Shown in pieces: positions 34,384 to 41,386 of a DNA stretch of 50,494 nucleotides. Every line of letters begins with the position of its first letter. Positions within the stretch are counted from its first letter, which is position 1. Below the pieces are notes generated by a model. It saw only the letters and a program-made list of their open reading frames with translations. It was not told the origin of the DNA and ran no database searches. Made by a program: the position numbers and the translations under genes. Source of the DNA: a virus; IMG/VR virus record IMGVR_UViG_3300031718_000015, positions 1 to 50,494 of that record, one strand, 5' to 3'.

Positions 34384-34923
34384 ATGGCAGACGGCAAAGC
34401 GTTGGAGTTGAAAGAGGGTGCGAGGATTGATGTGAGCGTTACGGTCTATGAGGATATCAAGACCAAGGACGCGAGCGGGCGGGTGACCGAGGGCAAGACC
34501 TTGCATGACGCGAATGGCCGGAAGGTTCAGACACGCGCCGAAGATGGCCAGCGGTTCGTGAGAAGGGTGCTCATGTACCCATTTCCAGCAGGGTTGATTG
34601 ATGATCCGCTGACGGGCAAGAAAGCGGCTGAGAATATGACCGCGCAGCAGATCGGCCATGCGCTGAATGAGTGGCTCAAGGAAGTCGAGGCGCTCAAGGC
34701 GAATGGTGGGCGGGTGAGCGTCAGCGATGGTAAGGATTCGGTTACGATGGAAGTGCCGATTGATGTCATTCCCACGCCGGCTGAAACCTTGGTCAAGGGT
34801 TTCAAGCTTGAGATTCAGGGACCGGTCAATCAGCAGCTAGTGAAGGACCACGTCACTGTCATCGGCGGCCAGGGCAAGGCAAAGAGCACACGAGGCCCGC
34901 TCAATCTCTCGTCACTCGGATAG
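34384..34923 (+). CDS. 179-aa early protein with C-terminal LNLSSLG tag
   Basis: This 179-residue protein is mixed alpha/beta and highly charged (EGARIDVSVTVYEDIKTKD, AAENMTAQQIGHALNEWLKEVEALK, TLVKGFKLEIQGPV). It ends in STRGPLNLSSLG, one of six copies of a shared C-terminal peptide. The gene is followed by a rho-independent terminator, so here the tag codons have no ribosome-binding role for a next gene. It is the largest protein in the first early segment and could be an abundant host-takeover or DNA-binding protein; there is no homology I can name. Confidence 0.6.
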   Translation: MADGKALELKEGARIDVSVTVYEDIKTKDASGRVTEGKTLHDANGRKVQTRAEDGQRFVRRVLMYPFPAGLIDDPLTGKKAAENMTAQQIGHALNEWLKEVEALKANGGRVSVSDGKDSVTMEVPIDVIPTPAETLVKGFKLEIQGPVNQQLVKDHVTVIGGQGKAKSTRGPLNLSSLG

Positions 34924-34937
34924 TCAACTCCAACAAG

Positions 34938-34967
34938 AACCCCGATCAGCAATGGTCGGGGTTTTTT
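34938..34967 (+). terminator. Rho-independent terminator
   Basis: The 8-bp stem AACCCCGA/TCGGGGTT around a 10-base loop is followed by six T. It ends the first early transcript. Confidence 0.9.
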
Positions 34968-35321
34968 CTTGCCTGCGGCATAGCTCGGTGATCTAAGGCA
35001 GCAACTTTTTCAATGAGTGTCAATATGACGCCCTGAGAGCTGCTTTGAGAGACTCTTAGATGGCATTCTCAAAGGCGTTATTGGAAACTATGGGCGCAAG
35101 CGAGAGTGGAGTAGTGTTTATATATATGTCTATATATATATTAACATATATACTCTAACACATTTGCTCTCACTCCTGCCCGCTGTTTCTATGTCAGTCT
35201 CTCTCAACCGCTCCTTTAGGGATAGTTTCCAATGGCCCCGCTGAGAGGCGATGACTAAGGGTCGCTGAAAGCGCCTTAGATGGCTATTGCTGCTAATAGC
35301 AAATTTTGCTCATCCAAGCAG
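34968..35321. other. AT-rich, inverted-repeat region; candidate replication origin
   Basis: No gene is seen. A 12-bp perfect inverted repeat, ATTGGAAACTAT (35080-35091) and ATAGTTTCCAAT (35222-35233), encloses an AT-rich core of TATA runs (about 35116-35156). That core is itself an imperfect palindrome (GTGTT...TATATGT against ACATATATA...AACAC). CTTAGATGGC occurs as a direct repeat at 35055 and 35275. A terminator lies on one side and a promoter on the other. This is the most origin-like segment of the genome. Confidence 0.5.
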
Positions 35322-35350
35322 TTGACAGCCCCATTGCCCAATGCTACTCT
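35322..35350 (+). promoter_or_regulatory. Early promoter 2 (sigma70-like)
   Basis: TTGACA-17 bp-TACTCT with TGC before the -10. GTG 35358, the start of an open frame, lies seven bases after the -10. GCTATT-GCTGCT-AATAGC, a 6-bp inverted repeat with GCTAATAG-type sites, lies about 20 bases upstream. Confidence 0.75.
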
Positions 35351-35357
35351 CTTAACC

Positions 35358-35687
35358 GTGGGCACCCGAATAATTCCAGTCTCGCTGCTAGAAAAGAGAT
35401 ATGTTAAAGAGTGCGCGGCCTGCTACGAAATGTGGTTTGGTGAATATTGTCGCGTGAAGCTAGCAGGAATTATTAGTGAGTATACACCAAAGAAACCGCT
35501 TCCAGCACACCAACAAAGTATGCAAGAACCCACCACTTCTCTAACTCTAAAAATAGCACATGAAACTTGGTCATATGTTAGAACAGAAGCGAAACGACAT
35601 AACCTAACACTCTCTCAATATTGTCGTATTATACTACTCGATCTGGAGTTGCCTAATGCCAATCAAAACATCGCCCAAGAAGATTAA
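35358..35687 (+). CDS. Ribbon-helix-helix-like protein 1
   Basis: This protein has about 109 residues when started at GTG 35358, the predicted +1 of early promoter 2, giving a leaderless start; the frame is open upstream but overlaps the promoter. It has a CAAC/Cys N-terminal part and a C-terminal RHH-like segment (TSLTLKIAHETWSYVRTEAKRHNLTLSQYCRIILLD): a beta strand, then two helices. RHH proteins bind DNA as dimers, often as regulators or accessory proteins. It overlaps the next RHH gene by 32 bases. Confidence 0.55.
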   Translation: MGTRIIPVSLLEKRYVKECAACYEMWFGEYCRVKLAGIISEYTPKKPLPAHQQSMQEPTTSLTLKIAHETWSYVRTEAKRHNLTLSQYCRIILLDLELPNANQNIAQED

Positions 35688-35925
35688 ACTCGTGACGTAT
35701 GTTACAAGTATCGAACATGCCCAAGCAATGGAGACTGCAAGGTTGCAACAATTGTCACTAAGCGAGTGGCTCAGAGCACTCATTATTGGTGCATTTGCTA
35801 AAGTGGTTGTTATTCCAGCCCAAGTCAATCAACCTTATGTAAAACTCCCTGATGCAACGCAACTCCGTAATGATTTAATATTCGGTGATGTCAATGAACC
35901 CCACAATGAATCTGGAGACGAGTGA
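35656..35925 (+). CDS. Ribbon-helix-helix-like protein 2
   Basis: This 89-residue protein has the RHH pattern IKLVTYVTSIEHAQAMETARLQQLSLSEWLRALIIGAF at about residues 10-47, and an acidic tail. It overlaps RHH protein 1 in another frame. Two adjacent RHH proteins may form a hetero-regulator acting on the GCTAAT-type sites nearby, but this is inference. Confidence 0.6.
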   Translation: MPIKTSPKKIKLVTYVTSIEHAQAMETARLQQLSLSEWLRALIIGAFAKVVVIPAQVNQPYVKLPDATQLRNDLIFGDVNEPHNESGDE

Positions 35926-35926
35926 C

Positions 35927-36307
35927 ATGTGGCCAGGGCATGAAGCGACGATGTTCATTGACGATATTATGTTACCATGTCAACTAAATGCCCGTTTAGA
36001 TAGAGACCCTCAGAGACAACTATTGGTTGCGGTGTTTATAGACGCACTCTCATGTGTTGTAGACCTACGAACCAACAGTAAGCATCGCCTGGCCGCGCTC
36101 GATTGGTTTGATGATGATACACCCCATGACGACTACTCACTAACCTTTCTCTATATCTGTGAGGTGCTAGGTTATAACCCAGCCCAGTGGCGCCACTTCG
36201 TGCACCAACCACCAATCGCGGGCCGGCAGTTTAGGCGAGCTTCGGTTTCGAGAATCAAACGCGAGCGAACACGTAATCACTCGCTCAATCTCAAACAGCT
36301 CGGCTAA
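35927..36307 (+). CDS. 126-aa conserved-type phage protein with C-terminal LNLKQLG tag
   Basis: This 126-residue protein has the pattern VFIDALSCVVDLRTN..HRLAALDWFDDDTPHDDYSLTFLYICEVLGY followed by a basic C-terminus. Many phages encode small proteins of this type beside early genes; none has a known function. It ends in RTRNHSLNLKQLG, a copy of the shared tag. The ATG at 35927 follows TGGAG and lies two bases after the previous stop. Its own TAA begins the flank of dyad copy 7, so the tag codons are not a ribosome-binding site. Confidence 0.6.
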   Translation: MWPGHEATMFIDDIMLPCQLNARLDRDPQRQLLVAVFIDALSCVVDLRTNSKHRLAALDWFDDDTPHDDYSLTFLYICEVLGYNPAQWRHFVHQPPIAGRQFRRASVSRIKRERTRNHSLNLKQLG

Positions 36308-36310
36308 TAT

Positions 36311-36329
36311 CTATTGCAATATGGAATAG
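36311..36329 (+). repeat. Intercistronic dyad copy 7
   Basis: The core CTATTGCA-ATA-TGGAATAG is flanked by GGCTAATAT (with the TAA stop of the upstream gene) and CTAATG (the downstream start). Orientation A. Confidence 0.95.
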
Positions 36330-36332
36330 CTA

Positions 36333-36548
36333 ATGCCTGATAAAACAATCGAAATCGAAGACTGCAACTGTCTTGGCGAAAGTGAGAAAGCCTGTCTAAT
36401 CGAGCTTGGCGACGATTGTCGTAAGGCTGGCGAGGCAGTGTGGATACCTAAGTCACAGATACATGACGATAGTGAAGTGTGGAAGAAAGGGCAGGTAGGA
36501 AAGCTCGTGATCACCGAATGGATCGCAGAGCAGAAGGGTTTGATTTAA
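36333..36548 (+). CDS. 71-aa small acidic protein
   Basis: This 71-residue protein has the pattern DCNCLGESEKACLIEL, AVWIPKSQIHDDSEVWKKGQVGKLVITEWIAEQ. It resembles small beta-rich phage proteins with AVWLPKSQ and no function. The ATG is the end of dyad copy 7. It may be a single-domain beta protein. Confidence 0.6.
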   Translation: MPDKTIEIEDCNCLGESEKACLIELGDDCRKAGEAVWIPKSQIHDDSEVWKKGQVGKLVITEWIAEQKGLI

Positions 36549-36580
36549 TGACACCAGCATTAGCGCCGCTAATGGCGATC

Positions 36581-36598
36581 ATTAGGCGAATTCATGCT
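36581..36598 (+). repeat. 18-bp promoter-upstream box, copy 3
   Basis: ATTAGGCGAATTCATGCT ends seven bases before the -35 of early promoter 3. It is the most diverged copy in its first half. Confidence 0.6.
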
Positions 36599-36605
36599 AT
36601 GATGC

Positions 36606-36634
36606 TTGATTGAGCAGCTCGCCTGTGCTATCCT
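36606..36634 (+). promoter_or_regulatory. Early promoter 3 (sigma70-like, extended -10)
   Basis: TTGATT-17 bp-TATCCT with TGTGC before the -10. An ATG lies seven bases after the -10 (36642), at the predicted +1. CCGCTAATGGC upstream is shared with the late promoter region. Confidence 0.75.
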
Positions 36635-36641
36635 ATTCATC

Positions 36642-36818
36642 ATGGAACGTGAGAATTACACCGAGCGAGAATGGAAAATGCTATTGCGAGGGGCTGTCAT
36701 TCTGGATGAAGCTTATGATACTCGCGCTAAATTCAAGCAGCTAATTTTAGGTAACGCATGGATAGAGTTAGGAAATAAACGGTGGACAGATAGAGAACCT
36801 TACGCAACTGGCCGATAG
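36642..36818 (+). CDS. 58-aa protein with leaderless start
   Basis: This 58-residue protein begins with ATG exactly at the predicted +1; no Shine-Dalgarno is possible on such an mRNA. The sequence is charged and helical (MERENYTEREWKMLLRGAVIL, AKFKQLILGNAWIELGNK). The function is unknown. The longer TTG frame upstream would begin in the -35 hexamer and is therefore not the start. Confidence 0.6.
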   Translation: MERENYTEREWKMLLRGAVILDEAYDTRAKFKQLILGNAWIELGNKRWTDREPYATGR

Positions 36819-36840
36819 GCCGCCGAAGGAGACCTGGGAA

Positions 36841-37044
36841 ATGTCAACGATGAAAACGGCTACGGGTTGTATCGAGCTGGGTGCGAATCATCCACTCGAA
36901 AGGGCGTTCGAGATTCCGAATGGTGAGCAGGATGGTGGGCCACGTAAATATATGGCTCGTGACCAAGTACGCATAGTACTCACTGGTCATTACGGCCGGC
37001 CCGCGCTATTCAACGTCATCGCATGGTGCGAGGCACAACGATGA
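36841..37044 (+). CDS. 67-aa hypothetical protein
   Basis: This 67-residue protein (TATGCIELGANHPLERAFEIP, YMARDQVRIVLTGHYGRPALF) looks like a small alpha/beta domain. It is preceded by AAGGAGACCTGGGAA, a leader nearly identical to the last codons of the tagged protein at 39427-39912. It overlaps the next gene by ATGA. Confidence 0.55.
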   Translation: MSTMKTATGCIELGANHPLERAFEIPNGEQDGGPRKYMARDQVRIVLTGHYGRPALFNVIAWCEAQR

Positions 37045-37391
37045 TACAGTGCTCTGCCTGTCAGAAGCCAGTTCTTGAGGTCTTTGAAGACCAATGCGAG
37101 CCATGCTACAAGAAGCTCAAGATCACTCCACTTGTCGATCTACGCAATCAAACTCTCAAAGAACTCTCTCGGATAGATGGGCTTTTAACGGCCAAGCTCG
37201 AAAAGCTCGCACGCTCAAGTCGTCACAATCTCAACATGAGCTTTACCTGTGAGTGTGGTGAGAAGCACAAGAGCGGGCTAGACCTAATCGCCCATCTCCC
37301 CGACTGCGCCGGCCCGAAACCCCAAACCCACCGGAATGGCTTTCACTCAAAGCTGATGAGACAGCCAATTTCGTTGAAGGACTTGGGCTAA
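37041..37391 (+). CDS. 116-aa zinc-finger protein with C-terminal ISLKDLG tag
   Basis: This 116-residue protein has two Cys pairs at the N-terminus (QCSACQKPV, DQCEPCYKK) and a second potential zinc site (FTCECGEKHKSGLDLIAHLPDC). It ends LMRQPISLKDLG, a copy of the shared tag. The ATG overlaps the previous stop (ATGA). Zinc fingers suggest nucleic-acid or protein binding. The tag codons include AAGGA, which can serve as the ribosome-binding site for the next gene. Confidence 0.6.
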   Translation: MIQCSACQKPVLEVFEDQCEPCYKKLKITPLVDLRNQTLKELSRIDGLLTAKLEKLARSSRHNLNMSFTCECGEKHKSGLDLIAHLPDCAGPKPQTHRNGFHSKLMRQPISLKDLG

Positions 37392-37392
37392 C

Positions 37393-37605
37393 ATGGGCCG
37401 CATACAAGACCGCCTTCACTCACAACTAATCGCTCACGACCCCAACAAGAACTGGGACCCCCAATGCGTAGGCTGTTCGATTGCCGCTCGCAAACTCGTC
37501 ATGATGTTCAATTGGCAATCGGGCCGAGGCTCCATCATACCGTGGGGTGATAGACCGGTCTGGGGTTACAATCAACAAAACATCAAACACAACGAGAGAG
37601 AATAA
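37393..37605 (+). CDS. 70-aa hypothetical protein
   Basis: This 70-residue protein has CVGC near the centre and a Trp/Gly-rich C-terminus (WQSGRGSIIPWGDRPVWGY). It starts one base after the preceding stop. No family is recognised. Confidence 0.5.
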   Translation: MGRIQDRLHSQLIAHDPNKNWDPQCVGCSIAARKLVMMFNWQSGRGSIIPWGDRPVWGYNQQNIKHNERE

Positions 37606-37889
37606 TGCAACTACAAGACGTTAGATGTTGCGATTTCTGTAACGACCCAAATGCTCCTTATGTTTGGGCATTTCGGGGGCAGACCATACCAGTTGGTACA
37701 CCAATGAAGATACTTCAAGAGCTTATTATCCACCCTGAATGGTTCGCTTGTGCTTACTGTCATCAAATGCTCCAGAACAGAAACGTCACGAGCCTACTCG
37801 ACCACAACAAAGACATCAAAACCCCAGAACAACGCAAGTATTTAGCTCGCTTTTACCAGTCGTTAATCGACAACCTACAAACCAACTAA
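37605..37889 (+). CDS. 94-aa zinc-finger-like protein
   Basis: This 94-residue protein has Cys pairs CCDFC and CAYCH with a short domain between. This could be a four-Cys zinc site. The C-terminus is helical. It overlaps the previous stop (TAATG). The function is unknown. Confidence 0.55.
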   Translation: MQLQDVRCCDFCNDPNAPYVWAFRGQTIPVGTPMKILQELIIHPEWFACAYCHQMLQNRNVTSLLDHNKDIKTPEQRKYLARFYQSLIDNLQTN

Positions 37890-37902
37890 AAGGAGAACGC
37901 CA

Positions 37903-38478
37903 ATGGCAAATGAACTAACCTACAAACAGCGCTACGACCTCACTCATAATATCAAAAAGGGTAAGACCACGCCACACAATGCTGACCTAATACTCGTCGA
38001 CCGCTCCGGCTCGATGGGCCTGACAGCTATCGGTGGCAAGACTCGCATTCAATGTGTACGAGAAGCACTGGCGCCCTTCAAAAATCGCGCGCATGTTCTA
38101 GCCTTCAATGAACGCTGCGACGAGGTTGACTGTGACGCAATTCCAGGCGCTTCAGGTGGCACCAACCTGGCCGGCGCCCTGCAAGTGGCTGAGACACTCG
38201 AACCCATTCATGTGCTCGTGATGTGTGATGGTGAACCAAACTCCAAACCACAAGCTCTCGAATGGGCCGCGAAGATTGCGACACAGTGTCTCATCGACGC
38301 TCTCTACATCGGGCCGGAATCGGACGGTGAGGCTATCGCGTTCATGAAAGAACTCGCAAGCGTCGGCCACGGTCGCTTCTCGATGTTCTCGCTGAATGAG
38401 CAATCGCCCTTGCTCTTGGGCCAGCGAGTTGCGACGCTATTGGCATTGCCCGACCCCTCGATGGTGGTGAAACTCTAA
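37903..38478 (+). CDS. Von Willebrand factor A (VWA) domain protein
   Basis: This 191-residue protein is a nearly single-domain VWA fold with an intact metal-ion-dependent adhesion site: DRSGSM (33-38), T87 in SGGTNL, and D109 in CDGEPN. Such domains bind protein partners through Mg2+. No MoxR-type AAA partner is encoded nearby. AAGGAG precedes the ATG. In phages, isolated VWA proteins are uncommon; a role in host interaction or as a regulated scaffold is possible. Confidence 0.8.
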   Translation: MANELTYKQRYDLTHNIKKGKTTPHNADLILVDRSGSMGLTAIGGKTRIQCVREALAPFKNRAHVLAFNERCDEVDCDAIPGASGGTNLAGALQVAETLEPIHVLVMCDGEPNSKPQALEWAAKIATQCLIDALYIGPESDGEAIAFMKELASVGHGRFSMFSLNEQSPLLLGQRVATLLALPDPSMVVKL

Positions 38479-38663
38479 TGTCAGCACCTTCACTTTGGAA
38501 ATTCGTTCTTAAAGTGCAACTCAAGAACGTCGTGAGCTATCATACGTTTCTCGCATCGAGTCGGGAGGCACTTTACGAAATACGTAACCAGTACCCAACC
38601 TGGGCCACAACTGAAGTGGTACAAGAATTAGAGTACTCAAAGGGCTTTCAGTTACTAGCATGA
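38478..38663 (+). CDS. 61-aa hypothetical protein
   Basis: This 61-residue alpha/beta protein (LWKFVLKVQLKNVVSYHTFL, SSREALYEIRNQYPTWATTEV) overlaps the previous stop (TAATG) and the next gene (ATGA). It looks like a small ferredoxin-like fold, but that is speculative. Confidence 0.5.
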   Translation: MSAPSLWKFVLKVQLKNVVSYHTFLASSREALYEIRNQYPTWATTEVVQELEYSKGFQLLA

Positions 38664-39004
38664 ACGGCAACGGCTTTGTTGGTCATCTAACAGACCCGCC
38701 CTGCAAGATGCGTCTCGCGGAGATGTTCTATGACTCGAATTGTCCCCGCTGCTGTATGATCAAGAAGGTTGTCTTACTCAGACGCAAACGTCAGGAGCTT
38801 GGTTGTAGTGAAGAAGAAGAAACCGCCGCACAAACCATCAGTGACCAGCTTGTTGCGAAGTATGGTCTCACACGAGGCGAAGTATATGACCGCTTGTACA
38901 CGCCCCCACCAACTGTACAAGAGTTCAAAGAGACCGTAGTCTGGGCTGTGAGAAAACAAAAGGCAAAGGGCGGGCCGCGACGCACGCTCTCGGAGTTAGG
39001 TTAA
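38660..39004 (+). CDS. 114-aa protein with C-terminal RTLSELG tag
   Basis: This 114-residue protein has a Cys cluster (CPRCC), a helical middle (SEEEETAAQTISDQLVAKYGL) and a basic tail ending KGGPRRTLSELG, a copy of the shared tag. The tag codons contain CGGAG, positioned as a ribosome-binding site for the next gene, which overlaps by TAATG. Confidence 0.55.
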   Translation: MNGNGFVGHLTDPPCKMRLAEMFYDSNCPRCCMIKKVVLLRRKRQELGCSEEEETAAQTISDQLVAKYGLTRGEVYDRLYTPPPTVQEFKETVVWAVRKQKAKGGPRRTLSELG

Positions 39005-39279
39005 TGTGGCAACAAGCACGTGTTATAAAAGGTCAGCACAAAGACCGTACACTGTGGGTCAAAACTGAACGACCACATAACTGCTCTTATGACAACACAC
39101 TCCACTTTCACTCCAACCTCAGTGACCCACCCCTTGGTGACGTGTGTGTTCGTTGTGACATGGTCGAATTACTGTCCATTTTTGAGGAAGTTATACCAAT
39201 TATCACTTCCTCCACGTGGGGCATCAAACCAGAAGAATGGGAACTAAAACCCACTATCGGACCAAAAGGAGCACCCTAA
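39004..39279 (+). CDS. 91-aa hypothetical protein
   Basis: This 91-residue protein contains HNCSYDN and CVRCD, a possible metal site, and a helical C-terminal half. It overlaps both neighbours by one base (TAATG). No family is recognised. Confidence 0.5.
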   Translation: MWQQARVIKGQHKDRTLWVKTERPHNCSYDNTLHFHSNLSDPPLGDVCVRCDMVELLSIFEEVIPIITSSTWGIKPEEWELKPTIGPKGAP

Positions 39280-39434
39280 TGGCAGATGTAAAACACGGTG
39301 GTTGTGCAAAATGTGGCTCGAAGACCGAACCCGAACTCACGAGTCGCCCCTTCGGTGATCACAGCGAGGCGCTCTGTAAAGAGTGTGCTGAGAAAATCGA
39401 CACCCAACGCGGCGAGATTCAGCAACGTGGGTGA
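39279..39434 (+). CDS. 51-aa zinc-ribbon-like protein
   Basis: This 51-residue protein has two Cys pairs, CAKCG and CKEC, about 20 residues apart, which fits a zinc ribbon. The ATG at 39279 overlaps the previous stop, and AAAGGAG lies upstream. It is probably a small DNA- or protein-binding factor. Confidence 0.6.
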   Translation: MADVKHGGCAKCGSKTEPELTSRPFGDHSEALCKECAEKIDTQRGEIQQRG

Positions 39435-39912
39435 GCACCACTGGCTCGCAGGCTCGCAACTTATAGATAAGGTCAAATCGAGCTACCTTATGGAAGAAAC
39501 TGTACGAGAAGCATGGCGCAAGCGAGCACTGCTTGGTATTAGTGATAGAGTGGCTAACGTCAGTGGCCCCTGCATCCACGATGGGTGTGGGGGTCAGGGC
39601 TTTGACCTAACCGACGAGTTGTGTTCAACTCACTTCGTAACCGACGTAATCGCCAACATGGAAGACGTCCTCCATGAAGCCAACATCAACTGGGCCGCGG
39701 CCTGCGTTGCCGAGAGTAACCAGAAAGAAATCTGGCGTTGCACCTGTGGTTTTCTTGGCACCTTTCAAGAACGTGAATTGCACTTTAATGCCCTTCATAG
39801 TGATGCAAGTGTCAGTCATGGTCCACCAGTGCGTAATCAGGTGGTTCGAACAACACAAACGCGTGCGCCGAGCACCCACAAACAAGCTATCAAGCTAGGA
39901 GACCTGGGATAA
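39427..39912 (+). CDS. 161-aa zinc-finger protein with C-terminal IKLGDLG tag
   Basis: The frame is open from 39298; GTG 39427, which overlaps the end of the preceding gene, is the likely start, and ATG 39490 is an alternative. The protein has a possible zinc site (PCIHDGCGG) and a clear finger-like motif (WRCTCGFLGTFQERELHFNALH). It ends STHKQAIKLGDLG. The last codons contain GGAGACCTGGGATAATG, so they also form the ribosome-binding site of the next gene. Confidence 0.55.
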   Translation: MGEHHWLAGSQLIDKVKSSYLMEETVREAWRKRALLGISDRVANVSGPCIHDGCGGQGFDLTDELCSTHFVTDVIANMEDVLHEANINWAAACVAESNQKEIWRCTCGFLGTFQERELHFNALHSDASVSHGPPVRNQVVRTTQTRAPSTHKQAIKLGDLG

Positions 39913-40100
39913 TGGAACTAACATTCACCAAAGCAAAGGAGACCAAGGGTACATGGCAGTTTCAAGAGACGGGTTTTCCAGTCGGGGCCAGACCCGTTGT
40001 CGGAACGCTCTATCTCACCAAAGACGCGCTTAAAGCTATGGGTTGGCCACAAGAACTCAAGGTCATCATCAATGGCACCAACGGTGGTCAAGTGTCATGA
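39912..40100 (+). CDS. 62-aa beta-type protein
   Basis: This 62-residue protein (TWQFQETGFPVGARPVVGTLYLTKDALKAMGWPQELKVIIN) resembles a small beta-barrel type common in phage early regions (GTLYLxKxAL). It overlaps both neighbours. The function is unknown. Confidence 0.55.
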   Translation: MELTFTKAKETKGTWQFQETGFPVGARPVVGTLYLTKDALKAMGWPQELKVIINGTNGGQVS

Positions 40101-40372
40101 GCGCCCCCTCGACCACACCCCGAATCGCCTTGAGCGATAATCTCTCTGCCCGAACCTATCGGGCAGTTGCCCGTATAGCCTATGAGATGGGCATTCAGCC
40201 TGACGACTTGAATGATTGTCGCTATTTATGTTGGCTCACAGAGCTACTCAAGCACGTCAAAGACACCCCCAATAACTTCCCTCGTGGGAAATACTCGACC
40301 ATCAAATTACTCAACGACCTAACCAGCGAGGCGGCCCGCGAAGTGGCGCGAATCTACTATGGCAACGTCTAA
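40097..40372 (+). CDS. 91-aa hypothetical protein
   Basis: This 91-residue helical protein has ARTYRAVARIAYEMGIQPDDL and a basic centre. The ATG at 40097 overlaps the upstream stop (ATGA). It could be a small DNA-binding protein; no clear helix-turn-helix is visible. Confidence 0.5.
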   Translation: MSAPSTTPRIALSDNLSARTYRAVARIAYEMGIQPDDLNDCRYLCWLTELLKHVKDTPNNFPRGKYSTIKLLNDLTSEAAREVARIYYGNV

Positions 40373-40556
40373 TTGGCAACACACAATCTGCGACATTTGT
40401 TGGATAAACAAGTTTCCAGACCGAGAAGCCTTTCGTCTACGTGACGCAAGACAAGAAACCTGTTGCTTCTGTGGTACACATACCAATAGTGGCATATATG
40501 TCCGACAAGACCCAGAAACCGTCGGTTGTGGAGGCGAACATGACACAGACGTTTGA
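40359..40556 (+). CDS. 65-aa zinc-finger-like protein
   Basis: This 65-residue protein has two Cys pairs (CDICW and CCFCG), fitting a zinc ribbon, and a polar tail. It overlaps the previous gene by 14 bases and the next by 17. The function is unknown. Confidence 0.5.
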   Translation: MATSNWQHTICDICWINKFPDREAFRLRDARQETCCFCGTHTNSGIYVRQDPETVGCGGEHDTDV

Positions 40557-40821
40557 ACCCTACTACACCTCCGATGGTCCTAGCCAACAACGTCTCTGGC
40601 GCTTTCAAAACGGTCTTGGAGCCAGTGTGGTCAAACGCAACGACGCACTAGAAATGGCGGTGATTAAACCCACCGGAGATAAGTCATTTTGGTTGCACTA
40701 TAAGACACCCTTCGGTCCGCCCAAGGCTGGTCTAACCGAAGACCAAGTCCAACAGTTTATATCCGAGATAGCAACTTATCCGAGTGAACTCGCAAAGGCG
40801 GGCCAGGAAGCGAAGTCATGA
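40540..40821 (+). CDS. 93-aa hypothetical protein
   Basis: This 93-residue protein starts at ATG 40540 after GGAGG. It is a mixed alpha/beta protein (RLWRFQNGLGASVVKRNDALEMAVIKP, KSFWLHYKTPFGPPKAG). No family is recognised. Overlapping starts indicate tight coupling in the early operon. Confidence 0.55.
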   Translation: MTQTFEPYYTSDGPSQQRLWRFQNGLGASVVKRNDALEMAVIKPTGDKSFWLHYKTPFGPPKAGLTEDQVQQFISEIATYPSELAKAGQEAKS

Positions 40822-41144
40822 ACGACTACGAATTACGGAAGTTGGCTGAGACAACACGAGATAATGATGAGAAGTGGCGTCACCATTTCAACTCAAATAT
40901 AACTCCACAGATTGTGCTGCGCCTGCTCGACGAGAATGCGGCGCTACGCAAGGAACTTGATGACCGCTTAAAACTGGATTTAGCTGTCGAGAACGCCGCG
41001 CTCAAGGAACAGATTGCAGCGCTGACAAGCGGCGGTGCGTGTCTCTGCTCATGCGGCGCGCCAATGGCGCATATCTGCGAGAATCAGGCTCATGTGACCG
41101 AAGCTCTCGCCTCAGACGACGCCGCAGCGAAGGAGAAGTCATGA
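40818..41144 (+). CDS. 108-aa coiled-coil protein with Cys motif
   Basis: This 108-residue protein has a helical N-terminus (LRKLAETTRDNDEKWRHHF), a coiled-coil-like centre (LLDENAALRKELDDRLKLDLAVENAALKEQI) and a Cys-rich segment (GGACLCSCGAPMAHICEN). It is Ea22-like in general style only. Its stop overlaps the XRE gene start. Confidence 0.5.
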   Translation: MNDYELRKLAETTRDNDEKWRHHFNSNITPQIVLRLLDENAALRKELDDRLKLDLAVENAALKEQIAALTSGGACLCSCGAPMAHICENQAHVTEALASDDAAAKEKS

Positions 41145-41386
41145 CTGATCAGCAACAAGCAACAGCGCGGCACGATGCGGCAGTTGGGCTACTACAAACG
41201 TATCATGACCTCAATCGTCGTTTCGGCTTCTGTCTAAAAGAACTGCGTCAGCGGGCGCAACTCTCGTTGAGGCAACTTGGCAAGCTCGTAGAGACAGACC
41301 ATGCCTATCTTCACCGCTTAGAACATGGAGTAAAGACAAACCCCTCAGAAGAACTCGTCAAACGGCTGCATAGGTGCTTGCGATGA
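41141..41386 (+). CDS. XRE-family helix-turn-helix protein
   Basis: This 81-residue protein is a single HTH_3/XRE domain (FGFCLKELRQRAQLSLRQLGKLVETDHAYLHRLEHGVKTNPS), which binds DNA as a dimer. AAGGAG precedes ATG 41141. It lacks the peptidase/oligomerisation domain of CI-type repressors, so it is more likely a Cro-like early regulator than a lysogeny repressor. Operators could be the GCTAAT sites or the intercistronic dyads. Confidence 0.75.
   Translation: MTDQQQATARHDAAVGLLQTYHDLNRRFGFCLKELRQRAQLSLRQLGKLVETDHAYLHRLEHGVKTNPSEELVKRLHRCLR

Noticed and set aside
41141-41386. Lysogeny repressor
   Set aside because: Only a single XRE DNA-binding domain is present, with no integrase, attachment site or partition system to support a temperate life.
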